From contig JAEWKR010000056.1 in the NCBI GenBank assembly GCA_023457715.1, positions 1-64,000 on the forward strand: DNA of 64,000 nt, written 5' to 3'. The DNA comes from Verrucomicrobiota bacterium (GTDB lineage: Bacteria; Verrucomicrobiota; Verrucomicrobiia; Opitutales; Opitutaceae). The position numbers were made by a program, and so were the translations under genes. The notes under the pieces were generated by a model, which made no database searches, was not told the origin of the DNA, and saw nothing but the letters and a program-made list of their open reading frames with translations. Below are positions 17,863 to 24,348 of this stretch, piece after piece (the stretch's first letter is position 1; each line of letters starts with the position of its first letter).

Positions 17863-18973
17863 ACCGGTGCCGCCCCCGGTGCCCGCCACGGCGGGAGACG
17901 GACCGGCCCCCGGTGCGGCGCCGGCGACGGAGAAACCGTATCATACCCTCGCGGACATCGCCGCGAAGGCGGGGGTGCACGTCACCACGGTCTCGCTGGC
18001 GCTGCGCGACCACCCGAGCATCCCGCCAGCGACGCGGGCGAGGATTCGCGCGGTTGCGAAGGAACTCGGCTACCGTCGCGACCCGTTGCTCGACGCGTTG
18101 AACTTCCACCGATCGCGGCAGATCAAGCACGTCCGTTCGGTCAGCTCCGCCTTCGTCGTGCACGCCAACACGACGCGACTTTTCTTCGGGAACCACTACC
18201 AGCCGCTGGTGTACGCAGGCGCCAAGGCCGCCGCCGAGGCGCACGGCCACTCGCTCGAGATCTTCGTCGTGGGTCAGGGGCATCTCGCCCCCGCCCGGCT
18301 CAACACCATCCTCACCGCGCGGGGGGTGACCGGCGTGCTGCTCTCGACGTTCGACATCGACATCGAGCAGCTCGATCTCGACTGGCAGAACTTCTGCGCG
18401 GTGAAGATCGAGTGCCTTCACCTCAAACCCCACCTGGATTCGGTCTCGAACGACCAGCTGCAGGTCGCACGACTGGCCATGCAACGGCTGCGGGCCATGG
18501 GGTACAATCGCATCGGCCTCGCCACCGCGCGGGAGGACCAGATGCGGCTCGCGGAATCGTTCGGGATGGGCGTGCTGCTCGAGCAGGCGCACCTGCCGGA
18601 GTCGGAATGCGTGCCGCCGCTCTACTTCGGTCTGAACCAGGTGCCGCGGCTGCGCGAAATCGTCGCGCAATGGGTGCACGAGCACCGGGTCGACGTGATC
18701 ATCTCCAACTGGAACGAGCTGTTCGACATCTTCGCCTCGGCCAACATCAAGCTGCCGGACAATGTGGCCTTCTGCTCGCTCGACGTGCAGCCGAACATGC
18801 CACACGCCACCGGCGTGGTGCAGAATCACCAGCTCGTGGGCCAGCGCGCGATGGAGCAGCTGGCGATCATGACCGATAGTTATCAGCGCGGCGTCCCCGA
18901 GGCCCAGACCATCACGTTCATCCCCGGGTACTGGCAGGACGGGGATACGGCCCCGCCAAAACACCGCCGGTAG
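17807..18973 (+). CDS. LacI-family transcriptional regulator (second of a pair)
   Basis: 388 aa. The HTH is at about residues 46-95 (LADIAAKAGVHVTTVSLALR...), then an effector-binding domain (GVTGVLLSTFDIDIEQLDLD, NRIGLATAREDQMRLAESFG). The ATG at 17807 overlaps the first regulator by 56 bp in another frame. The first ~43 residues are Ala/Pro/Lys-rich low complexity, partly read out of frame from the end of gene 1. A later non-ATG start just before the HTH is therefore possible. Tight overlap implies co-translation, and the two paralogs may form heteromers or share operators. Confidence 0.88.
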   Translation: MSKASGKTAKAPRAAAAAKPVPPPVPATAGDGPAPGAAPATEKPYHTLADIAAKAGVHVTTVSLALRDHPSIPPATRARIRAVAKELGYRRDPLLDALNFHRSRQIKHVRSVSSAFVVHANTTRLFFGNHYQPLVYAGAKAAAEAHGHSLEIFVVGQGHLAPARLNTILTARGVTGVLLSTFDIDIEQLDLDWQNFCAVKIECLHLKPHLDSVSNDQLQVARLAMQRLRAMGYNRIGLATAREDQMRLAESFGMGVLLEQAHLPESECVPPLYFGLNQVPRLREIVAQWVHEHRVDVIISNWNELFDIFASANIKLPDNVAFCSLDVQPNMPHATGVVQNHQLVGQRAMEQLAIMTDSYQRGVPEAQTITFIPGYWQDGDTAPPKHRR

Positions 18974-18993
18974 CGGCGGCGGGGGGCTGGCGC

Positions 18994-19064
18994 GAGATGA
19001 GATTTGAAATTGAGATTTGAGATGGCGACGGCCGGCACGGCGTCCCAGATCTCAAAATCTCACC
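18994..19064. repeat. GATTTGA-type inverted repeat between convergent genes
   Basis: Left arm 18994-19023 (gagatga, gatttga, aattga, gatttga units) and right arm from 19049 (atctcaaaatctcacc) are complementary around a G+C-rich loop. It lies between the second LacI gene and the chemoreceptor, both ending here, so a terminator role is likely. Confidence 0.7.
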
Positions 19065-20936
19065 TCACTGTCGGGCCTCGCCGAGCACGGCGGATTCGAG
19101 CTGAGCCACGTATTCCTCGAGTTGGACGGCCTGCTCGTGCAGCGAACTGGCGGACGCAGCGCATTGCTGCGCGGCCGCCGCCGTGCTGTGCGCGATCTGA
19201 CCGACCCGGACGGCGGCCTCACTCATCTCGGCTGTCGCGAGGTCCTGCTTGCGCGCGTGCTCCTCGATCGAACGGATGCAGTCGCTCACCTCGCCGGTGC
19301 TGGTGAGGACCTTGCCGAGCGAGGCGTTGGCGCGGCCGGCCATCGTGGTCCCCTGCTCGATGCAACCGGTGGAGTTCTCCACCAGCGTATCGGTGCTGGT
19401 GGCCGCGCTGGCGGATCGCTGGGCCAACGAACGCACCTCCTCTGCGACAATCGCAAAACCGGCGCCTTGCTCACCGGCCCGGGCGGCCTCGACCGCGGCG
19501 TTGAGCGCGAGAATGTTGGTCTGAAACGCGATCTCGTTGATCGAGTGCAGGATCTTCTTGGTCTCCGCGCTGTTGACCGCGATCTGCTGGATCGAGGTAT
19601 CGAGCTGGCCCATGAGGGAATTCGATTCCGAAACGATGACGGAGGTGCTGCTGATGGAGGTCGAGGCCCTCCGGGCGCTGGAACTCGTGGCGTCGGCCAT
19701 TGCCTGGATCTGGCGGATCATCGCAGACGTCTCGTCGACGTTCGCCACGAGGGTATTGGAGTTCTTTGCGAGGCTGTCGCTCGCCTCCGTGATCTGGCGG
19801 GCGGCGGCAAACACCTGCCGGGCGCCTTCGGCGATTCCTTCCGTGATCCGGATGACCATCCGCGACAGGGTCGCCGCGAAATAAAGCGTCAACGCGAGCG
19901 TGAGGCCGATGACGATGGCGGTGATGACCACGGTGACATTCCGCTTGAGGGCGAGGGCCTCGATCTGCGCGTTGGCATGGGCCACGAGATCCGCGCGCAT
20001 CCCGGTCATCAGCTTCGCCAGGTCGGCATTCCGGCCTTCACCCTTCTCCTTGAACTCAGCCTCCAGCTGCTTGTGGGGCGTGAAGTCGTGGAACGAGTTT
20101 CCATTGGCAGCCAGGAAGCTCCGGACCTTCTCCTCGACCCAGCGGCCCCGCTCGTCCTCCAGCAGCGCGTCAACCCCCGCCACGATCCCCGCCGGGGCGA
20201 GGTTGCGGAAATGTTTCAGCAGGGTCTCACTCTCGCGGTAGTGCGCCTCGTAACGGGCATAACCGTTGGCGGGCAGGGTTGGGACCTGGTGCGCCCAGAC
20301 CAGCACCCCCACGTACTGCACGCAGGCGGAGTGAAAATCGAGGAAGACATTGTACGCCTGTAACCGCTGCGCCAGCTGCTTGTCGTCGGTTTCGTTGAGG
20401 AGCGCGGGATAAACGGCCTGGATCTGGGTCTTCAGCCCGTCGTAGGGTTCGATGATCTTCGTGTAGTCCATCGTCTCCCGCATCCGCTGCCGATGCTCGG
20501 GCAGGATGCCGTACGCCGCATCCACCCGATCGAGGATCTCACGAATTCGGGGATCATATTTCCCGAGATCCATCCCGGCCCGGACGGCCTGCATGTTGGC
20601 GTAGGCGCGGTCGAGCGTCTGGCCGTGCTGCTCCCATTGCGCGCGCATCCGGTCCACCACCGCCTGACCATTCTCCTGGACCGCATTCAAACTCCAACAC
20701 CAGGAGGAGCCGAGTTCGTCGGCATTGGCTTCGGTGACGTCCGCCAAGGCGTTCACGAGATCCATGGCCTCGCGGAAGGATACAAAGCGGTTCATCTCGC
20801 GGACCCGCTCCAGCGTAAGGTAGCCGCCAAATACAGCCGCGCATGCCAGCGGAATGGCGGCGAGAATGAAGATCCTGAGTTTGAGGGAGAGGCTCGAGTT
20901 CAATGGGGGGGAAAGAGGGTTCGGGCCCTGAATCAA
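19065..20936 (-). CDS. Methyl-accepting chemotaxis protein with NIT-like sensor
   Basis: 623-aa transmembrane receptor. TM1 is at about residues 20-42 (IFILAAIPLACAAVFGGYL). A ~260-residue periplasmic helical region resembles the nitrate/nitrite-sensing NIT fold. TM2 (VTVVITAIVIGLTLALTLYF) is near residue 310. A HAMP-like linker and the cytoplasmic signalling domain follow, with the conserved hairpin tip EIAFQTNILALNAAVEAARA and EEVRSLAQRSA. No C-terminal CheR/CheB pentapeptide is visible (it ends AVLGEARQ). No other chemotaxis gene is in the window, so it is an orphan receptor. Ligand assignment is tentative. Confidence 0.88.
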   Translation of the reverse strand: MIQGPNPLSPPLNSSLSLKLRIFILAAIPLACAAVFGGYLTLERVREMNRFVSFREAMDLVNALADVTEANADELGSSWCWSLNAVQENGQAVVDRMRAQWEQHGQTLDRAYANMQAVRAGMDLGKYDPRIREILDRVDAAYGILPEHRQRMRETMDYTKIIEPYDGLKTQIQAVYPALLNETDDKQLAQRLQAYNVFLDFHSACVQYVGVLVWAHQVPTLPANGYARYEAHYRESETLLKHFRNLAPAGIVAGVDALLEDERGRWVEEKVRSFLAANGNSFHDFTPHKQLEAEFKEKGEGRNADLAKLMTGMRADLVAHANAQIEALALKRNVTVVITAIVIGLTLALTLYFAATLSRMVIRITEGIAEGARQVFAAARQITEASDSLAKNSNTLVANVDETSAMIRQIQAMADATSSSARRASTSISSTSVIVSESNSLMGQLDTSIQQIAVNSAETKKILHSINEIAFQTNILALNAAVEAARAGEQGAGFAIVAEEVRSLAQRSASAATSTDTLVENSTGCIEQGTTMAGRANASLGKVLTSTGEVSDCIRSIEEHARKQDLATAEMSEAAVRVGQIAHSTAAAAQQCAASASSLHEQAVQLEEYVAQLESAVLGEARQ

Positions 20937-21142
20937 TCGGCTTCGCGCGACGGATCTTTAGGGGCATTCCCTCAGCAGGAACGGTCCCGTTCCGGGGCGC
21001 GCCAGGCAAGGGCGCCCCCCGGGCGGCGCCATCGGCTCGGGCGTATCCGCCCTTAACGCACTGTCCCCGCGCTTCCAGGGCGCGTTGAGACGGGGTGCGA
21101 GGCCGGGTTTGCGCCCCCCGCCTCCCGCGCATCCAGCGAGAC
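20937..21142 (-). other. G+C-rich structured leader upstream of the chemoreceptor
   Basis: A 206-bp gap between the M48 protease 3' end and the chemoreceptor start. On the minus strand it holds several strong hairpins, for example around 21010-21030 (ggcgcc ... ggcgcc) and 20981-20992 (aacggtcccgtt). I looked for a known riboswitch consensus and could not assign one. No ORF is convincing. Confidence 0.4.
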
Positions 21143-21982
21143 TCAGCGATTCGCGGCGTACGCCTGCTGCTGCCGATAGACTTCCAGCGCCTTCGGCATG
21201 AGTTCCTCCAGCCGCCGGACGCGCGTCTCATGGGCCGGATGGGTCGACGCGAACTCCGGCGGTTGCCGACCGTCGCCCGCGCCCGCCATCCTCTCCCAGA
21301 AGCCGATCGCGGCGCGCGGGTCGTAGCCGGCGCGCGCCATGTAGAGAAGTCCCATGGCGTCCGCCTCGTTCTCGTGATCCCGACTGAAGGGCAGGATGAG
21401 GCCGTACTGGGCTCCTGCGCCCAAGGCGGCCAGCACCATCTGGCGCTGCCCCGGGTCCATGTCCGTAAACGAAAGCTGTGCACCCATCATGACCGTTTGG
21501 GCGAGATTGGTGCGCAGCATCCGCTGCGCGCCGTGCCGCGCCACCGCGTGCGCCATCTCATGGCCCATCACCGCGGCAAGCGCGTCCTCGTTCTGCGTAT
21601 ACGGCAGGATCCCGGTGTACACGACGATTTGTCCGCCCGGGAGACAGAAGGCATTCGCGTCCTCGCCGCGCACGAGGCTGACCCGCCATTGAAACTTGCG
21701 CCCGGCTTCACCGGCTCCGTCGACCAGTCGGCGCGCGACGCGCACGACCAGGTCATATTCGGGACCGGCGGTGACGACCTCGCTGTCCGCGAGCACCTGC
21801 TCATAGCTCTGCAGGCCGAGGGCTTGCTCCTGTTCCTCCGACATGCCCACCCGTGCCACCCGGCCCGTCTCGGGGTTCACCGCCTTCTCCGCCCCGAAAT
21901 ATTGGAACGCGGCAAACAGCGCGGCCAGGATGAGCGGGATGGGAAGCAGGCTGCGACGTCTCACGGCGCACCTTAGTGCCAT
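21143..21982 (-). CDS. M48-family metalloprotease, membrane anchored
   Basis: 279 aa. An N-terminal basic stretch and hydrophobic segment (SLLPIPLILAALFAAFQYFG) form a signal anchor or signal peptide, so it acts in the envelope. The zinc-binding HExxH is GHEMAHAVARHG, and the third ligand region is ENEADAMGLLYMARAGY. This is the BepA/LoiP/HtpX-like M48 pattern. The ASTHPAHETRVRRLEELMP segment is the usual M48C C-terminal motif. The likely role is quality control of outer-membrane proteins. The ATG at 21982 is chosen because the upstream Met adds a non-family stretch. Confidence 0.9.
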   Translation of the reverse strand: MALRCAVRRRSLLPIPLILAALFAAFQYFGAEKAVNPETGRVARVGMSEEQEQALGLQSYEQVLADSEVVTAGPEYDLVVRVARRLVDGAGEAGRKFQWRVSLVRGEDANAFCLPGGQIVVYTGILPYTQNEDALAAVMGHEMAHAVARHGAQRMLRTNLAQTVMMGAQLSFTDMDPGQRQMVLAALGAGAQYGLILPFSRDHENEADAMGLLYMARAGYDPRAAIGFWERMAGAGDGRQPPEFASTHPAHETRVRRLEELMPKALEVYRQQQAYAANR

Positions 21983-22046
21983 GCCGTCGGGTCCGGTTCC
22001 GGAGCATCGCCAAACTCCGCGCCCACTCAACCCGAACCTCGAAGCC

Positions 22047-22169
22047 AGAAACGAGAAACCAGAAAGAAACGAGAAACCAGAAACGAGAAACTAAAAACCA
22101 GAAACCCCAAACTAGAAACCAGAAACCAGAAACTAGAAACCAGAAACTAGAAACTAGAAACTAGAAACC
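22047..22169. repeat. AGAAACY heptamer array, about 17 units
   Basis: Near-uninterrupted 7-mers agaaacc, agaaact and agaaacg with a few variants (aaaaacc, ccaaact) and one shortened unit. It separates the start of the M48 gene from the 3' end of the small gene at 22180. The strand asymmetry is striking: one strand is almost free of T except at the last unit position. Confidence 0.95.
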
Positions 22170-22179
22170 CCGCACCCCA

Positions 22180-22467
22180 TCACCCGACCGCCAGCACCGT
22201 GCCGTAGCCGCGTCGGGCGCCTTCCCACAATTCGAACATGCTGCCGGCGGGCAGGTGCGGGAGCGCATCCGTGGGCTGATCGAAGAGGACGCCGCAGTGA
22301 ACGGCATGACCGCCGGGCACGAGGGGCTCGTCCGGGTGGATCCCGCAGTCGTAGTGCCCGGTGCCGACTTTCAGCTTCGTCCGAAATGGGCCGCGCCGAG
22401 CCGTCGCCTGGCTGCCAGCCAGTAAGGTAAGTTGCACACGAAGATGCGGAGTTGCGGGACGAGTCAT
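22180..22467 (-). CDS. Small protein resembling EF-Tu domain 3
   Basis: 95 aa. The order of motifs resembles the C-terminal beta-barrel (domain III) of EF-Tu: LRVQLTLLAGSQATARRGPF (compare the EAEVYVL...HTPF start), a central PLVPGGHAVHCGVLF strand, and FELWEGARRGYGTVLAVG (compare FAIREGGRTVGAGVV). There is no GTPase domain. It could be a stand-alone factor that binds tRNA or a partner, or a relic. It is divergent from the EEP gene across 193 bp. The function is not known and the similarity is by eye only. Confidence 0.5.
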   Translation of the reverse strand: MTRPATPHLRVQLTLLAGSQATARRGPFRTKLKVGTGHYDCGIHPDEPLVPGGHAVHCGVLFDQPTDALPHLPAGSMFELWEGARRGYGTVLAVG

Positions 22468-22660
22468 ATCCGGAGCGATAACCGTCTCACCCGAACGACC
22501 GCGTGTAAAGGCTTCGTCGCAACGGTCCGCGCGACCCCGGCAACCCTCCCTTCTTCAACAAGTAACCTCCGCCTCGCCTTCCGGCGGGTCCGTGGCGTGG
22601 GGTTTCCACCCGCCGCCGGTGCCAAGAACCCGCCGCTGGAGCAGCTGTCAGCTGTGCACC

Positions 22661-23788
22661 ATGGTCGTGGCCAAACTACTCCTCGCGCTCCTGGCCGCGC
22701 TCTTCGTTCTCCAAACCGGGCTTGCCCTCTTCCGCAGCCGCGCCTGGTGGGTGCGGGTGTGCGACTTTCCGCGGCTGCAGATCGCCCTCGGCGCGCTGGT
22801 GATCCTGGGCTGCTTCTGGTTCGTCAACCTTGGCGCGGAGGATCCGGCGACGTGGGAGTGGATTCTCTTCGGGGCGCTGGGCGCGGCGGTGCTCGTCCAG
22901 ACGTACCAGATGCTCCCCTACACCAAGGCCTGGCGCAAGCAGGTGCCGTCCGCCGCCCCGTCCTCGGCGCGCCGGGATCGGCTGCGCGTTGTCATCTCCA
23001 ACGTCTGCATGAAGAACCGTGACGTGCGGCGATGGCTGGGCGTCGTCCGCAACGCCGAGGCCGACCTGGTGATCGCGGTGGAAGTGGATGCCTGGTGGTG
23101 CAGCCAGTTGCGCGTGTTGCACGAGGAGTACCCGCACCGCGTGCTGCGTCCGCAGGACAATACCTACGGCATCGCGCTGTATTCGCGGCTTCCGCTCCGG
23201 CACACGGAAATCAAGGAACTCATCGAGCAGGACGTCCCCAGTGTCTTCACCCAGGTCATGCTCCGGTCCGGCCAGCGCGTGCGTTGCGTCGCCCTGCATC
23301 CGCGCCCTCCGCGGCCTGACATCCAGCAGGACTCCGATCTGCGCGACGCCGAGCTGGTGCTGGCCGGAAAACAAATTCGCGAGGAGGACACTCCGGTGCT
23401 GGTGGCCGGTGACCTCAACGACGTGGCGTGGAGCCATACCACGCACTTGTTCCAACGCATCGCCCGGCTGCTCGATCCCCGGATCGGCCGAGGCCTTTTC
23501 TCGACGTTCCACGCCAATCATCGGTTTATGCGGTGGCCGCTGGACCACGTCTTTCACTCGCGGCATTTCCATGTCGTCGAGGTGCGGAGGCTCGGCCACG
23601 TCGGCAGCGATCATTTCCCGATTCTGGTGGAACTGGCCCTGCAACCCGCCCCCCTCTCCGAATCGAAGGTCGACCCGGCCGACCATTCCGACTTCGAGGA
23701 GGCCCAGGAGGCCGTCACCGAGGCCCGCGAACATCAGGCCGAGGAAACCCCGCAGGAGCGGCGGGAGCGCAGTCGGGCCGACCTGTAG
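22661..23788 (+). CDS. Membrane endonuclease/exonuclease/phosphatase (EEP) family protein
   Basis: 375 aa. Three N-terminal membrane segments (about residues 3-22, 36-55, 62-80) are followed by an EEP catalytic domain. That domain has VVISNVCMKNRD (first-strand Asn), DLVIAVEVD (metal-binding Glu), VAGDLNDVAWS (GDLND motif) and LGHVGSDHFPI (catalytic SDH). The acidic C-terminal tail (about 330-375) is low complexity. Substrate is unknown: nucleic acid, phospholipid or another phosphodiester. The ATG at 22661 (MVVAKLLLALLAALF) is chosen because the longer open frame upstream lacks family features. Confidence 0.87.
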   Translation: MVVAKLLLALLAALFVLQTGLALFRSRAWWVRVCDFPRLQIALGALVILGCFWFVNLGAEDPATWEWILFGALGAAVLVQTYQMLPYTKAWRKQVPSAAPSSARRDRLRVVISNVCMKNRDVRRWLGVVRNAEADLVIAVEVDAWWCSQLRVLHEEYPHRVLRPQDNTYGIALYSRLPLRHTEIKELIEQDVPSVFTQVMLRSGQRVRCVALHPRPPRPDIQQDSDLRDAELVLAGKQIREEDTPVLVAGDLNDVAWSHTTHLFQRIARLLDPRIGRGLFSTFHANHRFMRWPLDHVFHSRHFHVVEVRRLGHVGSDHFPILVELALQPAPLSESKVDPADHSDFEEAQEAVTEAREHQAEETPQERRERSRADL

Positions 23789-23883
23789 TCGGATGAGTTG
23801 CCGCCGCACTGGCATTTCCCGCGCGGCTGTGCATTTTCCGCGGCGTTGATCTTCACGGCCCAATCCAGCGGGGAAATTGCTCC

Positions 23884-24126
23884 ATGAACCCACGCGCGCT
23901 CACTCCGCGGGTTCGCGAGGCGCTGCGCCAGCTGGCCGCGGGTCCGCAGGACATGCGCGACGACGCATTGCTGAAACTCATCAACGACGAGCTGAAGCCC
24001 CTCCCGGTCAGCGACATTGAGTACGTGCGTGACCGCGTGCGCTACTCCTGCCCGCCCTGCCCCACCGTGCAATCCGTGGTGCTCATGCTGAACGGGCTGA
24101 TCGAGGTGAAGCAACTCGGGCTGTAG
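23884..24126 (+). CDS. Small protein of unknown function
   Basis: 80 aa, not recognised. It is predicted soluble and mainly helical, with a CPPCP motif (RVRYSCPPCPTVQSVV) that could bind metal or be redox-active. The segment LPVSDIEYVRDRVRYSC is well ordered and not low complexity, which argues for a real gene. It lies 95 bp after the EEP gene in the same direction and may be co-transcribed. The ATG at 23884 is the only plausible start. Confidence 0.55.
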   Translation: MNPRALTPRVREALRQLAAGPQDMRDDALLKLINDELKPLPVSDIEYVRDRVRYSCPPCPTVQSVVLMLNGLIEVKQLGL

Positions 24127-24311
24127 CCTTAAGCCGGAACTATGCAGACGGATTAACCACGAATGGACACGAATGAACACGAATAGGAGAGGAAACTCGG
24201 AAGCATCCCGCTCACTGTTTTGTGCCTGCGCGAAAGTGACGATTTTCCCAGGTCTTCATTCGTGTCGATTCGTGTCCATTCGTGGTTAACTGAATCGTTC
24301 CGGTTTAGGCT
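24124..24311. repeat. Long nested inverted repeat (CACGAATGRA family)
   Basis: Inner arms 24153-24184 and 24258-24290 are complementary and built of ~10-bp cacgaatgga / cacgaatgaa units. Outer arms (agccttaagccggaac from 24125, against gttccggtttaggct from 24297) are also complementary. The whole 188 bp can form one long hairpin between the convergent small gene and GH2 gene. Confidence 0.85.
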
Positions 24312-24348
24312 GTAGGCTTAAGGCTGTAGGACGCCTGCCGCCTGCTGC

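Noticed and set aside
20937..21142. Leader as a c-di-GMP-I or SAM riboswitch
   Set aside because: The conserved core sequences of those classes are not present on either strand.
22047..22169. Repeat arrays (also 12698-12838, 56971-57047) as CRISPR
   Set aside because: The unit is 7 bp and contiguous, with no unique spacers and no cas genes.
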